A program made the position numbers and the translations under genes. The notes under the pieces were generated by a model. That model was not told the origin of the DNA and did not search any database. It saw nothing but the letters and a program-made list of their open reading frames with translations. Shown here one piece after another: positions 23,808 to 33,737 of a DNA stretch of 64,000 nt. Within the stretch, counting starts at the first letter, position 1; every line of letters begins with the position of its first letter. This DNA comes from Areca catechu (Eukaryota; Streptophyta; Magnoliopsida; Arecales; Arecaceae): NCBI GenBank assembly GCA_021397845.1, contig JAHSVC010000071.1, positions 186,001-250,000 on the forward strand, given 5' to 3'.

Positions 23808-26030
23808 TAATAAATCATAATTTATATATTTATTTTAAGTATTTTAAGTAATTATTGGTGTTAATATCTTTTAAAAATCCTAATTTCATAATGAAACTAA
23901 ACTTTCTTCCAAAATTAATTATTTTAAAATATCTTTGAAAAATATGAAATTATAGCATATTTATGAAAATTAGATATTGAGCTGAAGCACCGAATATCTA
24001 TTAAAATATTTAATAAAAAAATAATTTATGTTCTTCTTCTTCGGTAGGTATATTAAAATTAATAGAGATATTTGAAATCCCAGAATCCTAGAAAATTGGA
24101 AGAATTTCTAATTTAAAAGCTCGCTAACATGAAGAGCTCAATCCATAGGTTCTAAGGACATAGACAAGAGCCAAATCAAAGCTCAAACGAGCCCAAAATC
24201 ACCTAAAATCTAATAATAGCATAGTTTTTAGAGTAGCCGATCCACCATGGACTTGCTGCTTGGTCCATAGGTCCATTCCCATGGACCACCTTCTTCCCCA
24301 CCAACCTTCAATCATTTTGAATGCCATCGATGCCATAGCCTGCCATGCCACTATTTATCGCTATCATCACTGGCTTAAGATGCCTCCTTGCTGGCATGAT
24401 CCATTGCCATGCCACCCTTTGCTTGTCACCACCATCCTGAGCCACCCCCACTGACACTGCCATGATCCATTGAGATGCTGCAACCACTCATTGCCCATCA
24501 TTGCCATGCCACCATCACTGCCACCATTGCCGGTCATCTTAGTTTTCCATCGCCACTGCCCCCTCTCCACCACCATCTCCTTCCCATCTCCACCATAGCC
24601 ATTCCACCTTCATCCTCCTCCCTGTCCACCACCATGCCACCCATCATCGTCCTGAGATTTCACCCTGCTCCTCCTGACTTCCCATCACTGACTTTGAGAT
24701 ACTCTTGTGGTCTTCCTAAGCCATTGCCTCCTCTAGCCCGAGTGCTGCCTTCTCCTCCCCAATCCCCATCCATAGATGCTAAGACCCACCATCCCTCTAC
24801 TTGTAGCTTTCCTCTTCCCATGTTGCCGACACCATCCTTCTTGTACCCATTACCATCGCCTCTTAGCTACCTTCCTCCTTGTTCCAAGCCACCAAGCCTC
24901 ATCTCCCTCTCTCAATCGTAATCCATGCCCCATCTCTGCCTGTAGTCACTAGCAATCCCCCATCATCACTTTCTCTCTACTTCGATATGCTGCCCTCTAC
25001 CCATCATTGCAATCCATGGCCTAAGTGACCATGATTCACTACCGCTGCCTCCTTTTCATGATCTGCCATAATTGATGGCTCTGTGTGTTGATACAACAAG
25101 CAAGAAGCTTCCCTATAGTGACCCAATTAGATGGACACAATGACTCTCGATTTGATCTAGTTTGTTGAAGCACATGATACAGTATGGATTGAGTTGATCT
25201 GATGGCCATATACTGATATGGGATAATTCGAGCATGATTCAAGCTAATATGATGGCATTCATTGAGTTCAACCAATTTTAGATACTGATCGACAAATTTG
25301 TGGTGATCTGATACCCAGAATAATTCCAAGAGTTCTACTAGAAATCTAACCCCCAATCCTACACTGATTCGACCTTCACTAACCTCTATTTAAAGAACCC
25401 CTAGTTTAAGAGAAATCCATCTAGGAGAGAGGGGTACAGTACAGGATAGAAGGCTTAGTTTTAGATTGAGGATTGGCCTCTAAAAGCGAGGCTTCTTAGA
25501 GCAGAAGCTTTATCTCCTATACCATCTTTTTGCCTATACTAATCTCAAGACCAAGATCCAAAAATGAAGAAGAAGAAAAGCCCAGTTCGCTCCACAAAGT
25601 ATGATAAAAAGAGAGAAGTGACATCGACCATCTTCCCAATGAGGTTATGCCAATCTATTCCAAATCTTTTTTACTACTTTTTTATTTATTTAGTTATTAT
25701 TTTCTTATAATTAGATTTTACTCAATGCAAAGTTTATTTTTATGTAATTTAAATTTAAATTTTTTTTTTATGCAAGTAGATGCTAAGATCTAATTAGTAG
25801 ATCGAACGTACCAAAATTTTAGTTTCTATTCTTTCTTTACACTTTTAATTGATATTCCTGACTTCAGTTTTTTTCTTTTTCCTTTAAAATCAAAGATTTT
25901 AATTTATCTTATGCATTGCTTTCTTCATGGATTCAACTTGACTTGCTACTTTTTATATAAATTAATTAATTAAAAATTAGATTTTAAGTTGATAATCATG
26001 GTGTCTTAATGACAACATCCTGATCTATCA
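23808..26030 (+). repeat. 5' LTR of the Asp-primer gypsy-type element
   Basis: About 2223 bp; ends CTATCA. A C-rich central part (about 24250-25020) gives meaningless Pro/Ser/His-rich frames. A TATA-like CTCTATTTAAAG lies at about 25383-25394, followed by a leader and AT-rich U5. It aligns along its whole length with 36660-40423 except for the solo LTR there, with frequent C/T and G/A differences. Confidence 0.9.
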
Positions 26031-26036
26031 AATTTT

Positions 26037-26054
26037 TGGCATCGTTGCTAGGGA
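26037..26054 (+). other. Decayed Asp-tRNA primer-binding site
   Basis: TGGCATCGTTGCTAGGGA lies 6 bp after the LTR. The Athila/Tat consensus complementary to tRNA-Asp is TGGCGCCGTTGCCGGGGA. All four differences are C-to-T or G-to-A, as expected from deamination of methylated cytosines on both strands. Confidence 0.85.
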
Positions 26055-27306
26055 AGGCATGAATGCTAATTTATTTTTGATTTCTTTAATTTTTTTATAA
26101 ATTTAGTTTACTAATTTTTCTTGTTTTCTCTTGCAAATCAAAAAAGAGAGAAAGGGGAGAAAAAAAGTCTTCAATTTGGTAACATCAACCCTAATCCTAG
26201 ATTTATTTTTTTCTTATTTATTTTATTTTAATTAGTTTCCACCTTTTCAAATTAACATAAAAATATTTTTAGTTATTTTTAATTAGTTTCTTTCTTTTTT
26301 AATTACCCTAGAAAGAAAAAATTCTTTTTTTAGTTTCTCTTTTAAAATTAACCAAAAAAATATTTTAGTTGCTTTTAATTTGTTTCTTTTCAAATTAACA
26401 AAAATAAAAAAAAATTAGTTCTTTCTTCATTTTCAAATTAACCTAAACAAAATTACTTAACCTTTTAATTACCTGCATTAAATACTAGATTTAATTTCAT
26501 GCCTTAATTATAGATCTCTAGTTACTTTATATACCTTACTTAATTTAGACTTTTTTCTCTCATATCTAATTAACCAAAATTAAAACTTACCTCTTATTCA
26601 TCTTGCTTAAAATAATATAACATAAAAAGAAAACTAAGATACTGCATAATACTTAACTAAATAGAAAAACTAATTAATCCTTAAAAGCTTAATACTTGTT
26701 TGGGACATCTTTTCTTTTACATCCTTATTTTCATAAAATATCTTAAGGCACTAATCTATTAATAAGATAAGGTGTGGATTTGATCACCCTTTCTTGGTCC
26801 ATAAATCACCACAATGTATCTTGCATACCTAAGCCTTTTAATAAATTAACTAGATATCAGCTCCTAAGGAACTTGAGCTTAATAGAATAAGGCACCCGAA
26901 AGAGTTGGATCGAGTCAGGATTGCCAGTTGACAGGTGTCTAGAAAGGGGTTTAAGGATGATGTAGCCTTAAAGAAAGATAATTTTTAATTGATTCTATTG
27001 ACTGACCTAGCCAATCAATTGGTGTCTAAGAAAAGCAATGGGGGATCCCCACCGATCTTACCTTTACCTGGCAAGTTGATTAGTTAGTTTCTGACTTGAA
27101 GGGCTCTAAGGTAGCCTTGATAGTTAGGAGCTGTCTAGATTTAGTATAATCCTAGGATGGAGAGTCCTATTATGCTAACTTGTCTGTAAATACAAATCTT
27201 AACTAATTCTTTTTTTCTCTCTTAGCTTTAAGACTCCTTAGATCATCATCATTAGAACTCTTTTCTATCTTTCTTCTTTTTCATCTCACCTCTCCTTTTA
27301 AAAATA
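26055..27306 (+). other. Internal region, left part (AT-rich leader)
   Basis: Very T- and A-rich to about 26700, with homopolymer and AGTTTC/TTTTAATTAG-like repeats, then a mixed stretch with no reading frame. It fits the long untranslated leader of Athila/Tat-type elements. No coding signal is seen. Confidence 0.6.
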
Positions 27307-28780
27307 TGTTGCCACCTGGATCGTCGTGGCCTGTAGCTCCAACGCGTCATTGCTGCTGTCAGATGCCTCCTCTCCTAGGTGCACTTCCTCCTCTTTGAGG
27401 GTTGGCCCTTCGGTCTGGTCAGCCTGCAAAAAAGAGAGACCCAGGCCGAGGATTCTAGCGAGAACACTCTGACGATCAAGTCAGTGGGACGATCGAGAAG
27501 AATAAAATCTCTAAGGCGGAGCTTGGAGGACTCCCTCGCCTTAGAGGGTGACAAGGTAGCAATGTTCAAATAATAGAAAGAACAATATAGTAATGTCAAA
27601 CACTAGAAGAAGGAATGGAGAGTGGGTAGTGGGGAGGTTCTCCGGCTGGTCACTTGGTTGCTGAGCTTCTGGTTGCTTTCTCACCTCTCCCTGCTCCTCT
27701 CGCATCTTCCTCTTACCTTTCTTACCTTATGCCTTGTGTGATGGCCCCGACCGGATCTGGGGCTTCATCCGGGTGTCCTTCTTAGTGTGCCCTCTCACAG
27801 TGTCTTCTCCAGAGGGGCTTGCCGCTGCTCGTGGCTTCTCCTTCTTTCGCCCCCCTCTCGGAATGGTCCTTTGGAGGAGATCCCCCCTTCTATTGGGGGT
27901 GTCATTTTCCTTAAGAGGGGCAGGCACTATGCCACTGAGTCCCGTGCCATGGGAGGATGTTTCCATTGCTGGGGGGACCGTCCGAGCATCGTAGGGCTTG
28001 GGGCCTTGGTAGAATCCTCCTTTTGGGAAAACTCTAGGTCTCAGTAGTGGACGTGGCAGCACATAACAGGGCTTTGGGCCTGACGAGACTTACCTTGCAT
28101 AGAGCATGGGGCGGCGTGTCGCAGAGCTTGTATTGATGGCAGGGCATGTGCCATGCTTTGTCTTGCCATGGTTTGAATTTTTGTTGGCCTTTCTGATATG
28201 GGGGTGAGTCCCGCCTTGGGAGAACTCCACCTAGAACTTGCCTTGATAGCCTGAGCACGACCCCGACCAGGTGCTGACCTCAGATGGAGGGCTCACCTCA
28301 TGAGCACGACCTTGGCTAGGAGCTGACCTCGGTAAGATGACATGCCTTGTGAGCATGACCTTGGTCGAGTGTCGACCTCAGATGGAGGGCTCGCCTCATG
28401 AGCATGACCCCGGCTAGGGGTTGACCTCGGTAGGAGGGCTCATCTTGTAAGCACGACCCTGGCTGGGTGCCACCTCAGACGGAGGGCTCGCCTCATGAGC
28501 TCAACCCTGGCTCGGTGCTGACCTTAGCAGGAGGTTCACCTTGTGAGCACGACCTTAGTTGGGGTTGACCTTGGCAGGAGGGCTTGCCTTTTGAGCATGA
28601 TCCTGGTCGGGTACAAACCCTTAGATGGAGCTCACCTCATGAGCACGACCCCGATTGGGAGCCACCTCGGTAGGAGGGCTCACCTTCGTCTTCCACCCAG
28701 GGGCCGCGCCAGGGGGGGTCCCACCCATGCGGCTATCGGCTGGCAGCTATGTAGGCTCCACGTCAGCGGATGTTGTCACA
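27307..28780 (+). repeat. 5' LTR of the non-autonomous element
   Basis: 1474 bp. Contains a purine/pyrimidine-rich first part and, at about 28253-28690, some nine tandem units of about 49 bp beginning GAGCACGACC or GAGCATGACC. Units alternate between a form with CTCAGATGGAGGGCTC and a form with CTCGGTAGGAGGGCTC, making a 98 bp dimer. The overlapping reading frames here reflect the repeats and are not genes. Confidence 0.85.
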
Positions 28781-30059
28781 TCAGATACCCCCCCCCCCCA
28801 CTCTCAAGCCCAGAGAATAACGTAGAGCTCGGGGCGAGGAGAGTATGACCATGATACATGGAGAGGCGCACCCCCCATGCCATTAATAGTTTGCACACCG
28901 CCACTCCGAAAGTCATGCCATGCTTGATTTTTTGATGAAGGGGGCTATTAATGCTTCCTTGGAGCTGAAGCGAAGCCCCTGACCCAAGGCATCAGGACCG
29001 CTAGACGCAGGCACGTGGTGGCTCCTGATTGGCTGGGGAGTCGACAGGGCGCATGCCTTTGGTGGGCACGAGGTGCAATGGGTGCAGGCTTTATTGCAGA
29101 GGGCCCGCCCCTCCCTCCTTTGCTTTTTTTAAAGGTCTCCGATTGCATTCGATCTATAGAGCCCTTCCTTCCTTCCTGATCCTCCTCTTGTCTTTGAGGC
29201 TTTGAAGCCCTCCTCTCATGTTTTTTTCCTTTAACCCCTCTCCCTTAGGCTGTATTGAGGAGGGATCCTGATAGACTTTAGGTCTTTGACCCAAAGACCA
29301 GGAGGCCAGTAGTGGCCCTTCGGGGAGCAAGAGCCAGTGCTAAGGTGAAGGTATCTGACCCGAAGAAGAAATCCGCCAAGCTCTAAGAGACCCCCGGAAG
29401 AAGGAGAAGGGGGTGCCCCCGAAAGGCAATGGAAGGGGGGGCGTTTGGAGCCACCTCCCGATTCACAAGGTCAGAGATCTTATAGAGGAGGTGGTGGCCA
29501 CGATCGTGGTCGCTGCAGAAAAGGCCATGATTGTTGTGGTGGTTGATATAAGTATCCTAACACGGAGTTGCTATAGCTACCCTTGGAATCACGAGATTGA
29601 TGAACTCCAAGGAGGACGGCGCGATAGAGGTGGATGCTTATTGTTCTCCTTCCCAGCAAGTTTTCTTGTGGAAGGGCACCCGCCTCCTGGGGCAAAAGAG
29701 ACTAGAATGCTCCGCCCGTCTCGAGGGAAAGTCCAGAGCCGGAGTACTAGCCCATTGGCGAGGGATGGCTAGGGAAGCCTGAGCTTGTTTCTTCTCATTT
29801 TGTAATTAGGATTTCAGGAGGCCTCCCGCCTGTCAGGGGTCTCCAAAAGATGTAACCGAAGACTTAGCATGAAGCTCTCCTTCTTTTACGGCTGCTATTC
29901 TCTCTTCCTCTCTTTTTCTTCTTTTTCTCTTCTATTTTTTTAGACCTCTCGGACTGCTTTGAAGGAAGCTCATGGAGGACTATGAATGGTCCACTTCCAT
30001 TCCTAGTCAATGACCTTGTTTTTTGCTTCTTGGTTTGCCGGTTCAGAGCTCTAGCAGCA
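28781..30059 (+). other. Left interior of the non-autonomous element
   Basis: Starts TCAGATA followed by a run of 12 C (about 28788-28799); no tRNA primer site is recognisable. A TTTTTTTAAAGGTC block (about 29125) with a CT-rich leader could be a promoter. Several frames of 60-119 codons (for example 29413-29772) have no recognisable domain and overlap frames on the other strand; I do not call genes. Confidence 0.5.
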
Positions 30060-30220
30060 GAAGTGGAACTCCTGGGACATCCCGGCTTGCCGTCGCCGGG
30101 CCGGGAGTTTGGTCGGCTAATTGCAAGACCTCCAAATGTCCTGACTTGCCTCTACTAGACTGGGAGTCTGGCAGGTTGCACATAGGGCTTCTGGAATTCC
30201 CTAGCTTGAATATCGAACGA

Positions 30221-31850
30221 TGAGTCTCGCGGTAGATGGCATCCCTTCTCTTGCTGTTGGCTGGAACCTTGGCCTTCGTGGAGCAGAGGGAGCCCTGCCT
30301 AAGTGGTCTGAGCACGACCTTGACCGGGAGCCCGCCTCAGGTGGAGGGCTCACCTTGGCCTTGCCACACAGTGAGTCATGTGGTAGATGGCATCCCGCTA
30401 CCATCTCTGGGTTGTGAGCATGGCTGAGGACGGCGGGCCTGATGGAGGGCCCCACCTAGTGTTTGTCGTGCTATGAGTCTCGCGGTAGACGGCATCCAGC
30501 TGCCACCTCCGAGCTATGAGCGAGGCTAGGGGTGCCAAGCTTCTCGATTCGCCATGCTGCGATTCATGCGATAGGCGGTACCTTGGTGCCGTCTCCAGAC
30601 TGTGAGCACGGCCATGAGGCTATGGGGTGCCGGATTTATGGATGTGCCAAGATGTGAGTCATGCGGTAGATGGCATCCCACTACCGCCTCCGGGCTGTGA
30701 GCGAGGCTAGGGGCACCGAGCTTCTCGATTTGCCACACTGAGTCACGCGGTAGGTGGTATCTTGGTGCTGTCTATGGACTGTGAGCATGGCCACGAGGCT
30801 GTGGGGCACCAGACTTATGGATGTGCCAAGCTATGAGTCATGCGGTAGATGGCATCCTGTTGCTGCCTCCGGCAGTGAGTGAGGCTGGGGCACCGAGCTT
30901 CTCAATTCACCATGCTATGAGTCACACGGTAGGTGGTACCTATACCATCTCTGGGCTATGAGCGCAGCCATGAGACTGTGGGGCACCAAACTTATGGATG
31001 TGCTAAGCTATGAGTCATGCGGTAGATGCATCCCGCTGCCACCTCCGAGCTGTGAGCAAGGCTAGGGGCACCGAGCTTCTTAATTCACCATGCTATGAGT
31101 CACACGGTAGGTGCACCTTGGTGTCATCTCTGGGCTGTGAGTGCAACCATGAGGCTATGGGGCACTAGACTTATGGATGTGCCAGCTGTGAGTCATGCGG
31201 TAAACAGCATCTCACTGTCCCTCTGGCTGTGAGTGAGGCTGGGGGCGTCGAGCTTCTCAAATTCCATGCTGTGAGTCATGCGATAGGTGGTATCTTAGTG
31301 CCATCTCCGGGCTGTGAGCACGACCATGAGGCTATGGGGTGTCAGACTTATGGATGTGCCAAGCTATGAGTCATGCGATAGATGGCATCCCGCTGCCACC
31401 TCCGGCTATGAGCGAGGCCATGAGGCTATAGGGCACCGGACTTTGGATGTGCCAAGCTATGAGTCACGCGGTAGATGGCATCCCGCTGCCTCCTCCAGGC
31501 TGTGAGCGAGGCCGTGGGTGCTGAGCTTCTCGATTCGCCACGTTGTGAGTCATGCGGTAGGCAGCACCTTGGTGCCATCTCCGGGCTGTGAGCAAGGTCT
31601 TGGGCACCGAGCTTCTCGATTTTCCATGCTGTGAGTCACGTAGTAGGCGGCACCTTGATGCCATCTCTGAGCTGTGAGCATGGCTGGGGTTGAGCTAGGC
31701 CATAGAGAGCCGATGCTTTCCGGTTTGCCATGCTACTTGTCTCGCGATAGATGTATCTTGCCACCATCTCCGGGCTATGAGCACGGAAGAGTGCAGCCTG
31801 CTGGAGGGCCCACCTTGTTGTTTGCCCTGCTGTGGGTCACGCGATGGATG
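30221..31850 (+). repeat. Satellite-like array with alternating 84/95 bp half-units
   Basis: About 18 copies of a unit with core TGAGTCATGCGGTAGATGG then GGCATCCCGCTGCC and CTCCGGGCTGTGAGC. Starts of the core lie near 30474, 30560, 30655, 30739, 30834, 30918, 31011, 31096, 31189, 31272, 31367, 31460, 31546 and 31632. Intervals alternate mostly 84-86 and 93-95 bp, a dimer of about 179 bp. One half-unit is preceded by GGATGTGCCAAGCT, the other by TTCTCGATTCGCCATGCT. The last copies are more irregular. Confidence 0.9.
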
Positions 31851-32292
31851 GCATCCCGCTGCCATCTCCGGGCCATGAGCGAGGCTATGGAGCTTGCCAT
31901 TGATGGTGATACAGGGGCTTCTCTTGTAGAACTGTAACACAGTTTTCATATTGCAAAGGTAGTGGAAAAGGGAGTTACCCATTAGGCCTACATGAGATGA
32001 TGGAAGCCCCATATGTAAGGGAATGCCTGGATTTTGTGTCTAAGTAGAGAGTGCCACGAAAGGTGGCAGTGTTTGGAAGACCACGAACACGAGCCCCTCT
32101 CTCCGCTATCATTAGAACCCTCTTTTCTCGTTCTTTGGTCGAGCCCCCAAAGGGAGCTCTCATGTCCCCACCTACCCCCCGGGGAGGTGGCTACTGTTGT
32201 TTTTGTCGGTTGGAGAGCTTGGATCCTTAGCCTTGGCCATAATCCTCTTAGCTCCTAAATCATCTCTCTCTTCTCTACTTGGCGCGCTAATC
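31851..32292 (+). other. Right interior of the non-autonomous element
   Basis: Non-coding. Includes CCCCCCGGGGAGGTGG (about 32176-32191), the only purine-rich stretch resembling a polypurine tract, but it lies about 100 bp before the LTR start seen by alignment. Either the 3' LTR begins earlier than the alignment shows or the true tract has decayed. Confidence 0.4.
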
Positions 32293-33737
32293 TATTATCG
32301 CTTGGATTGTCGTGGCCTGTAGCTCCAGCGCGTCACCGCTGTGTTGGGTGCCTCCTCCCACTAGGTGCGCTTCCTCCTCTTCGGGGGTCGGCCCTTCGAT
32401 CCAATCGCCTGCAAAAATAGCAGACCCGAGCTAGAGATTTGACAAGGACACTCTGATGATCAAGTCAGTGGGACGATCGAGGAGAACAGAACCTCTAAGA
32501 CGGGGTGCTTGGGGGACTCCCTCGTCTCAGAGTGTGACAAGGTAGCAATGTTCAAATAATAGAAAGAACAAGATAGTAATGATCCAAACAATAGAAAAAA
32601 ATGGAGAGCGGGACGGGAGGTTCTCCGGCCTGTCCCTGGCCGCTGCTCCAGTTGCTTGCTCACCTCTTCCCACTCCTCTCGCATCTTCCTCTTACCTTTC
32701 TTATCTTATGCCTTGTGTGATGGCCTCGACCAAATTTGGGGCTTCGTCCCGTTTCCTTCTAGTGTGCCCTCTCGTGGTGTCTTCTCCGGGGGCTTGCCGC
32801 TGCTCGTGGCTTCTCCTTCTTTTCCCCCCTCTTGGAACGGTCCTTCGGAGAAGATCCCCCCTTCTGTTAGGGGTGTCATTTTTCTTAAGAGGCGCAGGCA
32901 CTGTGCCACTGAGTCGTGTGCCATGGGGGGATGTTTCCATTGCTGGGGGACCGTCCAAGCATCGCAAGGCCTGGGGCCTTGGCAGAATCCTTTTTCTGGG
33001 GGAACTCAGGGTCTTGCGCCACGTGGGTCAGCATCCTTCGATCGTACGTAATGGACATGGTGGCACTTCAAGGGCCTTGGGCCTGATGGGACTTACCTTA
33101 TGCAGAGCATGAGAGCAGCATATCATAGAGCTTATATTGATGGTAGGCATGTGCCATGCTTCATCCCGCCATGGTTTGAGTTTCTGTTGGCCTTTCTGAT
33201 GCGGGAGTGGGTCCCGTCTTAGGAGAACTTCACCCCAAAACTTGCCTTGACAACATGAGCATGACCCCGTAGGGTGCTGACCTCAGACGGAGGGCTCGTC
33301 TCATGAGCATGATCCCGATGGGGAGCTGACCTCGGTAGGAAGGCTCGCCTTGTGAGCATGACCCTGACCGGGTGCCGATCTTAGATGGAGGGCTCGCCTT
33401 GTGAGCACGACCTCGACTGGGGCTGACCTCGGCAGGAGGCTCGCCTTGTGAGCATGATCCTGGCCAGGAGCCGACCTTAGATGGAGGCCTCATCTCATGA
33501 GCACGACCCCGGCTGGGGCTGACCTCAGCAGGAGGGCTCGCTTTGTGAGCATGACCCTGGTCGGGTGCCGACCTCAGATGGAGGGCTCACTCATGAGCAT
33601 GACCCTTCTAGGAGCCACCTCGCAGGAGTGCTCATCTCGGTCTTCCACCCGGGGTCCACATCCAGGTGGGGTTCCCCACCCATGTGGCTGCCGGTTGGTG
33701 GCTATGTAGCTCCACGTCAGTAGATGTTGCCACAATC
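32293..33737 (+). repeat. 3' LTR of the non-autonomous element
   Basis: Aligns with 27307-28780 throughout, with many transitions and small indels, indicating an old insertion. About eight 49 bp units lie at about 33256-33640, again in alternating dimer form. Ends GATGTTGCCACA and then ATC before AAATA. Confidence 0.85.

Larger units (their letters stand above)
27307..33737 (+). mobile_element. Non-autonomous LTR element with satellite-like interior
   Basis: LTR-like direct repeats of about 1.44-1.47 kb (27307-28780 and 32293-33734) enclose about 3.5 kb without any retrotransposon protein domain. The LTRs start TGTTGCCACC (TATTATCGCT in the right copy, different by transitions only) and end TTGTCACA or TTGCCACA. 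AAATA at 27302-27306 recurs at 33738-33742, a possible but weak target duplication in an A-rich setting. The Tat-like signature CCTGCAAAAA followed by GATCAAGTCAG is present in both LTRs, which links it to Tat-type gypsy elements. GC content is clearly higher than in the surrounding host. Confidence 0.8.

Noticed and set aside
24475..24921. 148-codon Pro/Ser-rich open frame
   Set aside because: Inside the 5' LTR of the Asp-primer element. The matching place in the 3' LTR (about 37330-37860) is broken into different frames, so there is no conserved protein.
27734..28062. Overlapping open frames of 86-111 codons on both strands, repeated at 32579-33112
   Set aside because: They are in the two LTRs of the satellite-bearing element. 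The frames are not conserved between the copies and arise from GC-rich, stop-poor sequence.
30221..31850. Overlapping frames in the 84/95 bp array as genes
   Set aside because: Short frames on both strands simply track the repeat unit; no domain and no consistent frame.
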